From contig NZ_NEVQ01000008.1 in assembly GCF_002261185.1 (NCBI RefSeq), forward strand, positions 264,584 to 328,583: DNA of 64,000 nucleotides, in the 5' to 3' direction. Below are positions 54,019-63,189 of the stretch, one piece after another (the first letter of the stretch is position 1; each line of letters begins with the position of its first letter). Position numbers and translations under genes: made by a program. Origin of the DNA: Bordetella genomosp. 4. GTDB lineage: Bacteria; Pseudomonadota; Gammaproteobacteria; Burkholderiales; Burkholderiaceae_B. Below the pieces are notes generated by a model that saw only the letters and a list, made by a program, of their open reading frames with translations, had not been told where the DNA came from and made no database searches.

Positions 54019-54043
54019 TGGGCCGTGCGTTCTCGGATACCGT

Positions 54044-54814
54044 TCAGGCGATATCCAGATCGTAAGGCGTAATGCCGTCGCGGTCGATGACCAGCCAGCC
54101 GCCGCGCGGCGGATTGGCATGATCGCATTCCCAGTCGGGCAACACCCAGCGTTCGCGGCGGCGTCCATCGACCTCCAACACATGCCGGGCAGGACGATGC
54201 GTGTGGCCGTGCACCAGAATATCGATGTCGGCCTCGCGAAAGGCCTGTTCGATCGCCTGTGCATTGACGTCCATGATCTCGGCGGATTTCATTTGATTCG
54301 CCGATTGGCTCTCGCCGCGCGCCTGCTGCGCCATGGCCATCCGTTCGGGAATGGTCTTGGCCAGAAACTGGGCTTGCCATTGCGGGTTGCGCACCATGGT
54401 CCGAAACTGCTGGTAGGCGGCATCGTCCGTACAGTACTCATCGCCGTGGGTCAGCAGGATACGGCCAAAGTCCGTTTCCAACAGAGCGGGTTCGGGCAGC
54501 AGCTGCGCGCCCAGCGCATTGGCCAGATCGGCGCCCATCAGGAAATCGCGGTTGCCGCGCCCCAGCCAGAGCGGAATGCGGGCAGCCGTGCGTTGCAGCC
54601 CCTGGAGCGCTGCCGCCAGCCAGGGCGGGGCGATCTTGATGACATCGTCACCGATCCAGGCATCAAAAATATCGCCAGGCAAAAGCAGCGCAGCGGCTTC
54701 GTCTGCCGCCGCGTCCAGGAACCCCAGGAATGCCTCGGCGGTGGCCGGTGTGGCCGGCCCCAGGTGTACATCCGAAGCCAGCCAGACGGGGCCCTGCAAC
54801 GTGACCTTATTCAA
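54044..54814 (-). CDS. lpxH: UDP-2,3-diacylglucosamine diphosphatase LpxH
   Basis: A 256-residue peripheral membrane phosphoesterase that makes lipid X in lipid A synthesis. Calcineurin-like metal motifs are all visible: [43 protein letters not shown], and [10 protein letters not shown]. It overlaps the preceding peptidyl-prolyl isomerase gene by eight bases and is the last gene of the minus-strand unit. Confidence 0.93.
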   Translation of the reverse strand: MNKVTLQGPVWLASDVHLGPATPATAEAFLGFLDAAADEAAALLLPGDIFDAWIGDDVIKIAPPWLAAALQGLQRTAARIPLWLGRGNRDFLMGADLANALGAQLLPEPALLETDFGRILLTHGDEYCTDDAAYQQFRTMVRNPQWQAQFLAKTIPERMAMAQQARGESQSANQMKSAEIMDVNAQAIEQAFREADIDILVHGHTHRPARHVLEVDGRRRERWVLPDWECDHANPPRGGWLVIDRDGITPYDLDIA

Positions 54815-55451
54815 GGACTTCGGCCTTTTCGATGACCACGTCCTCGGTCGGCACGTTTTGGTGGAAGCCGCTGTTGCCGGTCTTCACGCCCTTGATCTTG
54901 TCGACGACCTCGGTGCCTTCTGTGACTTTGCCGAATACGGCGTAGCCCCAGCCGTTAGGCGTGGGAGCGGTGAAGTTCAGGAAGTCGTTGTTGGCGACGT
55001 TGATAAAGAACTGAGCGGTCGCCGAATGCGGATCGCTGGTGCGCGCCATGGCCAGGGTGTACTTGTCATTCTTCAGGCCGTTGTTGGCTTCGTTTTCGAT
55101 CGGCGCTTGCGTGGGTTTTTGCTTGAGACCGGCTTCGAAGCCGCCGCCCTGGATCATGAAACCGTCAATGACGCGGTGGAAAATCGTGCCGTTGTAGAAA
55201 CCGCTCTTGACGTAGCTCAGGAAGTTTTCCACGGTCTTGGGGGCTTTTTCCGCATCCAGGGTAATCACAATATCGCCCTGATTGGTTTGCAGTTTGACGC
55301 GGGGAGAGGTGCTCATGGGTTTGGTGCCTTCTTTGGAGGAGGGGGTTGATGGGGTTGCTGCCTGGGCGCTCGCGGCTGCCGGCACGATCGCCAGGGCAAC
55401 ACTGCAGGCCGCTAAACGCAGCAAATGTAGAGGAGAGTAGCGCGAAATCAT
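54807..55451 (-). CDS. Cyclophilin-type peptidyl-prolyl cis-trans isomerase
   Basis: A 214-residue protein: signal peptide ([22 protein letters not shown]), a Ser/Thr/Pro linker, then a cyclophilin domain with [15 protein letters not shown] and [13 protein letters not shown]. The domain resembles cytoplasmic PpiB. An internal ATG at 55316 ([17 protein letters not shown]) would give a 169-residue cytoplasmic form. The full frame yields a periplasmic PpiA-like form. It overlaps the TPR gene (upstream) by four bases and lpxH by eight. Confidence 0.9.
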   Translation of the reverse strand: MISRYSPLHLLRLAACSVALAIVPAAASAQAATPSTPSSKEGTKPMSTSPRVKLQTNQGDIVITLDAEKAPKTVENFLSYVKSGFYNGTIFHRVIDGFMIQGGGFEAGLKQKPTQAPIENEANNGLKNDKYTLAMARTSDPHSATAQFFINVANNDFLNFTAPTPNGWGYAVFGKVTEGTEVVDKIKGVKTGNSGFHQNVPTEDVVIEKAEVLE

Positions 55452-56137
55452 CTGTGTTGACTTTCCTTCAGCATGTTTTCGATTTCACGTGCCTTGGCGT
55501 TCATGCCAGGCACGCCCTGGTTCGCAGCATTGCGATAGGTGCGCAGCGCCATCATGAGTTGAATGTCTCCCATGTTGGCGCGCGCAGCCGGGTAATTCGG
55601 ATCGGCGCGCAACGCCATCTCGAGGGCCTCGTGGGCCCGATCCAGTTCGCCTTGTTGCGCATACAGCGCAGCCAGATTGTTCCAGGGTTCGGGCAATTCT
55701 GGAAATCGGGTAGTCATCTCGGTGTAGAGGCTCACCGCTTCGGAGGTGCGGCCCAGCGCAGCCAGCGCGCGCGCATGCTGGAACATGAGCTGCACATCGG
55801 TGCCGCGCTGGTCCTTGATAGCGGCCTCGCGTTGCTCGATCATCGCGAGGGCTTCTTCGTTTTTGCCGTCATTGAGCAGGCGCTCAATATGCGTCGTGAT
55901 CTGGGACGGCGTCGGGTCCAGGCGCGTGTCTACGCCCGGTTTCAGGGCCTCGAGCAGATTGGCCAAGCCTTTCCAGCCACCCTCGGGACGCGGCGGATCC
56001 AGCTTGGTGCGCGTGTTCGTGTCGTCATAGGGGAGGTTTCCAGCTCCGCCCATGGCCTGCCCGAACGCAGCTCCGCCGGGCAGGGCGACCAGAGGCAGGA
56101 TCAGCATGGTTATACGGAAAAGGCGGTTTAGGGTCAC
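55448..56137 (-). CDS. Exported TPR-repeat protein
   Basis: A 229-residue protein with a probable signal peptide ([21 protein letters not shown]) and tetratricopeptide repeats over residues ~80-190: [63 protein letters not shown] and [21 protein letters not shown] proteins are scaffolds for partner binding. The GTG at 56137 puts the signal peptide at the N-terminus. ATG 56209 would add 24 residues and would lie inside the cysS promoter region. It overlaps the isomerase gene, suggesting a joint role in envelope protein folding. Confidence 0.8.
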   Translation of the reverse strand: MTLNRLFRITMLILPLVALPGGAAFGQAMGGAGNLPYDDTNTRTKLDPPRPEGGWKGLANLLEALKPGVDTRLDPTPSQITTHIERLLNDGKNEEALAMIEQREAAIKDQRGTDVQLMFQHARALAALGRTSEAVSLYTEMTTRFPELPEPWNNLAALYAQQGELDRAHEALEMALRADPNYPAARANMGDIQLMMALRTYRNAANQGVPGMNAKAREIENMLKESQHR

Positions 56138-56190
56138 TGGGGTATCCGTTAAAAATGGAGACGCGTTGGGCGCGTAACGAGGCCGCTTGC

Positions 56191-56196
56191 TATACT
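56191..56196 (+). promoter_or_regulatory. Candidate -10 element of cysS
   Basis: TATACT about 120 bases before the cysS start matches the sigma-70 -10 consensus at five of six positions. A poor -35 candidate (TTGGGC, 56166) is 19 bases upstream. Confidence 0.4.
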
Positions 56197-56314
56197 TGAC
56201 GACCGCCATTTTAGCCCCGGTTGTGTTCGTCGTTGATCCGCCGATGTTTCGCCTGCCGGCGCCGACCGCTCCGCGGGACTTGCACCGCAATTTATCGAGG
56301 CCTGTTCAAGCGTC

Positions 56315-57778
56315 ATGCTGCACATCTACAACACGTTATCGCGTACTAAAGAACCCTTCAAGCCGGCCCAGCCCGGCCAGGTGCGCATGTACGTGTGTGG
56401 CATGACCGTGTACGACTATTGCCATCTGGGCCATGCCCGCATGCTGGTGGCTTTCGATGTGGTGCAGCGCTGGCTGCGCGCCAGCGGCCTGACGGTCGAC
56501 TATGTGCGCAACATCACGGATATCGACGACAAAATCATTCGCCGGGCGGTCGAGACCGGGCGGCGGATTGGCGAGGTTACCGAATACTACATCGCTGCCA
56601 TGCATGCGGATGAGCGCGCCCTGGGGGTACAGTCACCCGACCGCGAGCCGAGGGCCACCCAGTACGTGGGCGATATGCTCGACATCATTGGCAAACTCGA
56701 GCAAAACGGCCTGGCCTATCGAGCCGACGACGGTGACGTGAACTACGCGGTGCGCGGCTTCGCCGGCTATGGCAAGCTCTCCGGCAAGGCGCTGGACGAC
56801 TTGCGCGCTGGCGAGCGCGTAGCCGTGGGCTCGGCCAAACGCGATCCCCTGGATTTTGTCCTCTGGAAGGCCGCCAAACCCGACGAGCCCGAGGACACCA
56901 AATGGCCGTCCCCGTATGGCCTGGGCCGTCCCGGCTGGCACATCGAGTGCTCGGCCATGAGCAAGGCCCTGTTGGGTTTGCCCCTGGACATCCATGGCGG
57001 CGGCCCCGACCTGAAATTCCCGCATCACGAGAACGAAATCGCCCAGACCGAGGGCGCATTCGGCGGTACCTTGGCCAACATCTGGATGCATTGCGGCCCG
57101 CTGATGGTTGACTCGGACAAAATGTCCAAATCCCTCGGCAATTTCCGCACCATCCGCCAGACCATCGCCCAGGGCGAGGCTGCCGCTGATCAGGCCGACT
57201 ACGCCGTCAATCCGCGCGAAGCCGAAATGTTGCGTTTCTTTATTGTGCGCAACCACTATCGCAGCCCGCAAAACTACGCGCCGGATAACCTGGTCGATGC
57301 ACAAAACGCCTTGGACCGCCTCTATCAGGCGCTGCTGAATGTCGTGCCCGACGGTAGTCCGGTGGATTGGAATAGTGCGCAGGCGCAGGCCTTCAAGGCC
57401 GCAATGGACGATGATTTCAACACTTCGGGGGCGTTGGCGGCATTGTTTGAGCTGGCCTCCGATGCCAATCGCACCCGTAGTGCGCAGGCTGCCGGCCAGC
57501 TCAAGGCATTGGCCGCGGTGCTGGGACTGCTGCAACAGGATCCGGCCAGCTACTTTCAATGCACTACCCGCTATTCGGCCGCCAGCCTGGCACAGGGGGG
57601 CGCTACGGCCTCCAACGAATTGGACGCTGGCCAGATCGATGCGCTGATCGCTGCGCGAGCGGCAGCCAAACAGGCACGCGACTACGCTGAAGCCGACCGG
57701 ATCCGCGCCCAGTTGCGCGAGGCCGGCATCGAGCTCGATGACAAACCCGGTGGTATCACCCAATGGCGCCGCGCCTGA
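56315..57778 (+). CDS. cysS: Cysteinyl-tRNA synthetase
   Basis: A 487-residue class I synthetase that charges tRNA-Cys. The zinc and HIGH-like segment is [36 protein letters not shown] and [21 protein letters not shown] complete the zinc site, and the KMSKS loop is DKMSKSLGN. The anticodon-binding domain fills the last ~150 residues. The length is typical. It heads a run of plus-strand genes (glycosylase, accA, tilS) with short gaps. Confidence 0.96.
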   Translation: MLHIYNTLSRTKEPFKPAQPGQVRMYVCGMTVYDYCHLGHARMLVAFDVVQRWLRASGLTVDYVRNITDIDDKIIRRAVETGRRIGEVTEYYIAAMHADERALGVQSPDREPRATQYVGDMLDIIGKLEQNGLAYRADDGDVNYAVRGFAGYGKLSGKALDDLRAGERVAVGSAKRDPLDFVLWKAAKPDEPEDTKWPSPYGLGRPGWHIECSAMSKALLGLPLDIHGGGPDLKFPHHENEIAQTEGAFGGTLANIWMHCGPLMVDSDKMSKSLGNFRTIRQTIAQGEAAADQADYAVNPREAEMLRFFIVRNHYRSPQNYAPDNLVDAQNALDRLYQALLNVVPDGSPVDWNSAQAQAFKAAMDDDFNTSGALAALFELASDANRTRSAQAAGQLKALAAVLGLLQQDPASYFQCTTRYSAASLAQGGATASNELDAGQIDALIAARAAAKQARDYAEADRIRAQLREAGIELDDKPGGITQWRRA

Positions 57779-57793
57779 GGAACACTCACTGTC

Positions 57794-58438
57794 ATGTCTA
57801 GCGCAGATATCGCCATCGCCAAGCCCGACTACTGGGAAGAAGCCGTCGCCCACCTGATGCGGCGCGATCGCATTCTCAAGAAAATCATTCCGCAGCATAG
57901 TGAAACCTGGCTGACATCGCGCGGCTCGCCGTTTATCACGCTGGCGCGCGCCATCCTCGGACAGCAGATTTCCAACAAGGCCGCGGATACGCTGTGGCAA
58001 CGGTTTGTGGATACTGTTGGCAAGCGCCCCACGCCGAGCAGTGTGCTCACTGTTGGCGTACAGGGCTTGCGGCAAGCAGGCCTGCCGCAGCGCAAATGTG
58101 AATACGTACAGGATTTAGCCGCGCATTTTGGCGAGCGCCGTGTGCACCCGGAAAAATGGGCCGCCATGGACGACGAAAGCGTGGTCTCAGAATTGGTCGC
58201 CATTCGTGGCATCGGCCGCTGGACGGCCGAGATGTTTTTGATCTTCCATTTGCAGCGGCCCGATGTGCTGCCTCTGGACGATCTGGGATTGCTCAAAGCA
58301 ATCTCGTTACACTACTTCAGCGGAGAGCCTGTCTCGCGCTTCGAGGCCCGAGAGGTCTCGTCGGCGTGGCAGCCTTGGCGTACCGTGGCGACCTGGTACC
58401 TGTGGCGCAGTCTGGAGCCCCATACGGCTCTGAACTAG
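57794..58438 (+). CDS. DNA-3-methyladenine glycosylase II (AlkA-like HhH-GPD)
   Basis: A 214-residue base-excision repair glycosylase removing alkylated purines. The helix-hairpin-helix is VAIRGIGRWTAEMFLIF (residues ~136-152), with catalytic Asp in VLPLDDLGL; ARAILGQQISNKAADTLW is another family segment. It is shorter than E. coli AlkA, lacking the N-terminal domain, as usual in this group. It starts 15 bases after cysS. Confidence 0.9.
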   Translation: MSSADIAIAKPDYWEEAVAHLMRRDRILKKIIPQHSETWLTSRGSPFITLARAILGQQISNKAADTLWQRFVDTVGKRPTPSSVLTVGVQGLRQAGLPQRKCEYVQDLAAHFGERRVHPEKWAAMDDESVVSELVAIRGIGRWTAEMFLIFHLQRPDVLPLDDLGLLKAISLHYFSGEPVSRFEAREVSSAWQPWRTVATWYLWRSLEPHTALN

Positions 58439-58474
58439 CGCACCACCTGGCACCCAATAACGGAACCCTATTTC

Positions 58475-59440
58475 ATGCGCAATACCTTCCTTGAATTTGA
58501 ACAACCGCTGGCCGAGCTCGAGAACAAAATCGAGCAACTGCGCTATGTCCAGGCCGACTCTGCCGTCGATATTTCCGACGAAATCGGCCGGCTGCAGCAA
58601 AAAAGCCAGACGCTGGCCAAGGAAATCTACGGCAAATTGACGCCGTGGCAAACCGCCCTGGTGGCTCGGCATCCGCAGCGCCCCTACACCCTGGACTATG
58701 TCCGGGAGATCTTCACCGACTACCATGAACTGCACGGCGACCGCATGTATGCCGATGACCAGTCCATCGTCGGCGGCCTGGCGCGCTTTAACGGCGAATC
58801 CTGCATGGTCATCGGCCACCAAAAGGGCCGCGATACCAAAGAACGTGCCGCGCGCAATTTCGGCATGCCGCGTCCCGAAGGCTATCGCAAGGCTCTGCGC
58901 CTGATGCGCCTGGCCGAAAAGTTCAAGTTGCCGATCTTTACCTTTGTCGACACGCCGGGCGCTTACCCTGGCGTCGGTGCCGAGGAACGCGGCCAATCCG
59001 AAGCCATCGGCCACAACCTGTACGCCATGGCCGAGCTCAAAGTTCCGGTCATCACGACCATCATCGGCGAGGGTGGCTCCGGCGGGGCATTGGCGATCGC
59101 TGTCGGCAACGCCGTGTTGATGCTGCAATACGCCACCTACTCGGTGATTTCGCCCGAGGGCTGCGCTTCCATTCTGTGGCGCAGCGCGGACAAGGCCGCT
59201 GAGGCCGCCGAGGCGCTGGCCATCACCGCGCCGCGACTGAAAGACCTGGGCTTGATCGATCGCGTGGTCAACGAGCCTGTGGGCGGCGCTCATCGCGACC
59301 CCCGTGTCATGGCGCGTCTGCTGCGCCGCGCACTGGGCGACGCCCTGCGCCAGTTCCGCGGCATGACGGCCGAACAACTGGTCGAGCAACGCGTGCAGCG
59401 CCTGCTGTCGTACGGCAAATTCCAAGAAGTCCGCGCCTGA
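58475..59440 (+). CDS. accA: Acetyl-CoA carboxylase carboxyltransferase subunit alpha
   Basis: A 321-residue subunit of the carboxyltransferase that makes malonyl-CoA for fatty acid synthesis. Features are [18 protein letters not shown] at the start, [58 protein letters not shown], and [14 protein letters not shown], with [11 protein letters not shown]. The length is standard. accD is not in the window. Confidence 0.97.
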   Translation: MRNTFLEFEQPLAELENKIEQLRYVQADSAVDISDEIGRLQQKSQTLAKEIYGKLTPWQTALVARHPQRPYTLDYVREIFTDYHELHGDRMYADDQSIVGGLARFNGESCMVIGHQKGRDTKERAARNFGMPRPEGYRKALRLMRLAEKFKLPIFTFVDTPGAYPGVGAEERGQSEAIGHNLYAMAELKVPVITTIIGEGGSGGALAIAVGNAVLMLQYATYSVISPEGCASILWRSADKAAEAAEALAITAPRLKDLGLIDRVVNEPVGGAHRDPRVMARLLRRALGDALRQFRGMTAEQLVEQRVQRLLSYGKFQEVRA

Positions 59441-59447
59441 GATAGCC

Positions 59448-60458
59448 GTGTTTCCGTGTCCTGATTTGACCGCCGCCCTGCGCAAGGTATGGCAGGGCGT
59501 GGCAAATCCGGCGGCACGCCTGGCCGTTGCCACCAGCGGCGGCGCAGATTCCGCGATGCTTGCTGCACATGCTGCTGCACTGGCACGTGAGCGCGGCACG
59601 GAACTCATCCTGTTCCACGTCCACCACGGCCTGCAAACGGCCGCCGATGGCTGGGCCGATCACGTTCAGGGGCTGGGACGCATCCTGGGCATACCCGTTG
59701 CCACTGCCCACGCCCAGGTTGATGCCACCACCGGCCTGGGCATCGAAGCCGCCGCGCGCGACGCACGCTACGCCTCGTTAGCCGAACTGGCCCGTCAACA
59801 CGACGTCCAGCACATCCTGCTGGCCCATCACCAGAACGACCAGGCCGAAACCGTCCTGCTGCGACTGCTGCGCGGTACGGGCCCCGACGGCATGGCTGCC
59901 ATGGCGCCCACCATGCAGCGCGATGGCATCACCTACCATCGTCCGTGGTTGAACCTAAGCCGCACCAGCATCCTGCAATCTGCACACGCATTCGCCGAGC
60001 AGCACGATTGGCATGCCGTCCAGGACCCTACCAACGCCGATCCCCGCTACACCCGCGCAGCCGTTCGCGAATTGCTGTCGCCGGTTCTGGACGCTCGCTG
60101 GCCCGGCTGGCAAGCTCGCCTGGCCAGCCACGCACGCCACGCCGCCGAGACAAGCGCCATCCTGGAAGAGGTCGCACAAAACGACCTGGCCACCTTGGAT
60201 CTCTCGCCCGACGGCAAGAGCTTTTCCCTGGCCCAATGGCGCGGCCTGCCATCCGCCCGGCAATCCCTGGTGCTACGCCACTGGCTGCGCTTGAACGGCG
60301 CCCGCATGCCCACCGAAGCCCGCATGGCAGACCTGCTACGCCAACTGCGCCAACTACACAGCCTGGGCCACGACCGCCAAATGCAAGTCGCCCACGCCCA
60401 GCACGTCATCCATTGCCAGCGCGGCCGCGTGCGGATCGAGCCTCGCAACGAGGCATAA
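59448..60458 (+). CDS. tilS: tRNA(Ile)-lysidine synthase TilS
   Basis: A 336-residue ATP-dependent enzyme that modifies the CAU anticodon of a tRNA-Ile so that it reads AUA. The PP-loop is AVATSGGADSAMLAAHAAALA, and LAHHQNDQAETVLLRLLRGTGPDGMAAM is the second signature; the C-terminal part is shorter than in E. coli. It starts with GTG seven bases after accA. tilS next to accA is common in proteobacteria. The gene is essential where no other tRNA reads AUA. Confidence 0.93.
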   Translation: MFPCPDLTAALRKVWQGVANPAARLAVATSGGADSAMLAAHAAALARERGTELILFHVHHGLQTAADGWADHVQGLGRILGIPVATAHAQVDATTGLGIEAAARDARYASLAELARQHDVQHILLAHHQNDQAETVLLRLLRGTGPDGMAAMAPTMQRDGITYHRPWLNLSRTSILQSAHAFAEQHDWHAVQDPTNADPRYTRAAVRELLSPVLDARWPGWQARLASHARHAAETSAILEEVAQNDLATLDLSPDGKSFSLAQWRGLPSARQSLVLRHWLRLNGARMPTEARMADLLRQLRQLHSLGHDRQMQVAHAQHVIHCQRGRVRIEPRNEA

Positions 60459-60923
60459 ACCCCGATACGCAACCCGCTCGAACTGTTGCCATAGGATTAA
60501 GCCGGCGCTCATAAGGTTAAGCAGACGCCCATAAAATCCAATGCAACCAACAAAGGGTTTCAACGGCCGTAGTGTGCCTCCATCGCGAGTACCGGCGGCG
60601 TGTGTGAGGCGGTGCTGGCCCGTAGAGTCCGCCGAGCCAGCCTCATCAGGCGGGGGGAAGTCGGCTGGGCATGTTTGAGCGAAGCGAGTTTGCCCGGCCG
60701 CCCCGCCTGATGAGGCTGGCGAAGGGCAGTCTGGCCGCGCAGGCGGCCAGACCGGACGACAGGGCCAGCACCACCTCACACACGCCGCCGGTACGTCTAA
60801 ATAGAGATACTCTGAACATTCAACACCCACAAAATTGACCCACCCCTGCGCAAATTTTCACCACGCGCTAAAATACTCAGCTTTGCCTGCCCAGCAGTGG
60901 CAGGTTTCCAGCCAGAGTACGAG
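60459..60923. other. Intergenic region between tilS and lysC
   Basis: These 465 bases contain the second structured repeat (60589-60794) and the lysC promoter region. I see no gene. No clear sigma-70 promoter with good spacing could be placed; TAAAAT at 60869-60874 is a candidate -10. Confidence 0.5.
60589..60794. repeat. Structured intergenic repeat, copy 2
   Basis: A 206-base nested palindrome. The outer arms pair over 33 bp with one mismatch (60589-60621 with 60762-60794) and are unrelated to those of copy 1. The core matches copy 1 closely but carries paired changes: CCTCATC with GATGAGG instead of CTTCATC with GATGAAG, and CTGGCCGC with GCGGCCAG instead of CTGGTCGC with GCGACCAG, with tetraloop GCAG for GAAG. 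The apical loop around TGTTTGAG is ten bases shorter. Confidence 0.88.
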
Positions 60924-62189
60924 ATGTCCCTGATCGTTCACAAATACGGCGGTACCTCGATGGGCTCAGTCGAGCGCATCCGCAATGTCGCGCGTCGCGT
61001 TGCCAAATGGCATGCCGCTGGCCACCAAGTGGTCGTCGTGCCGTCGGCCATGGCCGGCGAAACCAACCGCCTGCTGGGCCTGGCCCGCGAAATTGCGCCC
61101 CAGCCCGACCCCCGCGAACTCGATATGATTGCCGCCACCGGCGAACAAGCCAGCAGCGGCCTGCTCGCCATCGCCCTGCAGGCCGAGGGCGTCGCCGCCC
61201 GCAGCTATACAGGCTGGCAAGTCCCGGTGTGCACCGACTCGTCCTTCACCAAGGCTCGCATCACATCGATCGACGATACCCGCATTCGTACCGACCTCGA
61301 CGCCGGCCGCGTCGTCATCGTGACTGGATTCCAGGGCATCGATCCCGAGGGGCACATCACCACGCTGGGCCGTGGCGGTTCCGACACCTCGGCCGTGGCC
61401 GTCGCTGCGGCCCTCAAGGCAGACGAATGCCTGATCTACACCGATGTCGACGGCGTCTACACCACAGACCCGCGCGTCGTCCCCGAGGCGCGCCGCATGT
61501 CCGTCGTGTCCTTCGAAGAAATGCTCGAAATGGCCTCGCTGGGCTCCAAGGTGCTGCAGATCCGCTCGGTGGAATTCGCCGGCAAGTACCGCGTCCCCAC
61601 CCGTGTGCTGTCTTCGCTGACCGACCCGTTTATCCCGCTCGAAGAAGAAATGACTTCGGGCACGCTGATTACTTTTGAGGAAGACGAAAAAATGGAAGCC
61701 GCCGTTGTCTCCGGCATCGCCTTCAGCCGCGACGAAGCCAAGATCACCCTGTTGGCTGTGCCCGACACCCCGGGGGTAGCCTTCTCCATCCTGGGTCCTG
61801 TTGCTGCTGCCAACATCGACGTCGACATGATCGTGCAGAACCAGTCCGTCGCTGGTACGACTGATTTCTCGTTCACGGTCAACCGCAACGAGTTCCAGCG
61901 CACCATCGAACTGCTCCAGCGCGAAGTCGTACCCGCCGTCAAGGCGCGCGAACTGGTCACCGATGACAAAGTCGCCAAAGTCTCCATCGTCGGTATCGGC
62001 ATGCGTTCCCACGTGGGCGTCGCCAGCCTGATGTTCCAGACCCTCTCGCAAGAGGGCATCAACATCCAGATGATCAGCACCAGCGAAATCAAGACCTCGG
62101 TGGTCATCGACGACAAATACATGGAACTGGCCGTCCGTTCGCTGCACAAGGCTTTTGGCCTGGACCAGGTACCGGCTGAAAAAGTCTGA
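60924..62189 (+). CDS. lysC: Aspartate kinase
   Basis: A 421-residue enzyme phosphorylating aspartate, the first step to lysine, methionine, threonine and diaminopimelate. The kinase domain has [50 protein letters not shown] and [13 protein letters not shown]. The last ~160 residues are two ACT domains ([33 protein letters not shown] and [38 protein letters not shown]) that bind lysine/threonine for feedback control. ATG 60924 gives the normal N-terminus ([10 protein letters not shown]). The frame from 60897 is not supported. Confidence 0.96.
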   Translation: MSLIVHKYGGTSMGSVERIRNVARRVAKWHAAGHQVVVVPSAMAGETNRLLGLAREIAPQPDPRELDMIAATGEQASSGLLAIALQAEGVAARSYTGWQVPVCTDSSFTKARITSIDDTRIRTDLDAGRVVIVTGFQGIDPEGHITTLGRGGSDTSAVAVAAALKADECLIYTDVDGVYTTDPRVVPEARRMSVVSFEEMLEMASLGSKVLQIRSVEFAGKYRVPTRVLSSLTDPFIPLEEEMTSGTLITFEEDEKMEAAVVSGIAFSRDEAKITLLAVPDTPGVAFSILGPVAAANIDVDMIVQNQSVAGTTDFSFTVNRNEFQRTIELLQREVVPAVKARELVTDDKVAKVSIVGIGMRSHVGVASLMFQTLSQEGINIQMISTSEIKTSVVIDDKYMELAVRSLHKAFGLDQVPAEKV

Positions 62190-62259
62190 TTCTGCACCCA
62201 TTTTCGGCATGCGCCAGTGGCGTATGTCCAAAAAACCGTGCTAGAATTACAAGTTCTGC

Positions 62260-62352
62260 GGAGACGTGGCCGAGTGGTTGAAGGTACTCCCCTGCTAAGG
62301 GAGCATGCGGCTTAAAACTGCATCGAGGGTTCGAATCCCTCCGTCTCCGCCA
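62260..62352 (+). tRNA. tRNA-Ser (anticodon GCU)
   Basis: A 93-base class II tRNA. The acceptor stem pairs GGAGACG (62260-62266) with CGTCTCC (62342-62348), then discriminator G and an encoded CCA (62350-62352). The anticodon stem CTCCC/GGGAG frames the loop with GCT at 62294-62296, which reads AGC/AGU codons. A long variable arm and the T-loop GGTTCGAATCC are present, as expected for tRNA-Ser. Confidence 0.97.
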
Positions 62353-62384
62353 GGGACTCTTCCAAGAGAGTCTAGCGAAATCCC

Positions 62385-62420
62385 AAAACCCCGTAAGCTC
62401 AATGGCTTGCGGGGTTTTTT
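62385..62420. terminator. Bidirectional terminator after tRNA-Ser
   Basis: A 14-bp stem with one T-G wobble (62385-62398 with 62405-62418) and a T run after it; A/T ends also suit the minus-strand hydrolase remnant whose stop codon lies here. Confidence 0.88.
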
Positions 62421-63189
62421 ATTGCCGCGCCGGCGTGTCCTGGTGCCAATTCAGACAGTCGAGGAATCCTCTGACCAGGGAAACGACTTCGTCGAGGTTC
62501 GTCTCCAGCAGCCAGTGTCCTCCGTCCAATAGGTGGAGCTGCGCGTCAGGCAAGTCGCGCAGATAGGCGCGGGCGGATTTTTCCGGCATGTAGTGGTCTT
62601 GCGGCCCCCAGACAATGAGTGTCGGCGGCTGATGGGTCTGCAAGTAGCGGCGATGGGCGGGAAACCAGGCCCGATTCGCTTTCAGGTCGGCGAGAAGCTG
62701 CGCGGCGGCGTCCTTTCTTCTCTCTGTCACCAAGCCCCAGTGCAGTTTCCAGAGGTCCGGGGAGATGAGCGCCGCCAGGTCCGGGCGCACATCGTTCAGG
62801 AATTCGTCGCGGAAGTTTTCTTCGGTCACGGCTGCGCGCATTGCGGCGCGCATCTGGTCTTCGGGCAGCGTCCAGGCTTTCTCGATGTCGGCGTATTTGG
62901 GCCCCAGCGCGTCTTCGTAAGGAATGTCGCCGTTCTGGATGATCTGTCCGGCGATACGCTCTGGCTGCATGATGGCCAGCCTCGCTCCAATCGGCGAGCC
63001 GAAGTCGTGCAAGTAGAGAACAAAACGTTCGAGCCCCAGTTTTTCGACAAAGGCATTGAGCCAGGCAGCGTAACCATCGAACGTATAGGAAAAGCTCTCC
63101 GGCGTGCCGCTATACCCAAAGCCAGGAAAATCCGGCGCGATCAGCCGCCATTTGTCCGCCAGCCTGGGCATGAAGTTTCGGAATTCAAT
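62419..63189 (-). pseudogene. Alpha/beta-hydrolase (epoxide hydrolase / haloalkane dehalogenase-like), 5' end lost to IS insertion
   Basis: The minus-strand frame codes for ~255 residues that resemble the fold from EFRNFMPRLADKWRLIAPDFPGFGYSGTP onward: nucleophile elbow LYLHDFGSPIGARLAI with Asp as the probable nucleophile, WGPQDHYMP and LDGGHWLLE with the catalytic His. The N-terminal ~35 residues expected by the family, including the oxyanion-hole HGFP, are missing. At about 63190 the frame passes into sequence belonging to the IS110-family element. The enzyme is thus probably inactive unless translation restarts. It ends in the terminator shared with tRNA-Ser. Confidence 0.75.

Noticed and set aside
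56633..62231. Long minus-strand frames antisense to cysS, accA and lysC (for example 480, 433 and 421 codons)
   Set aside because: All lie opposite strongly conserved housekeeping enzymes and lack starts with ribosome sites.
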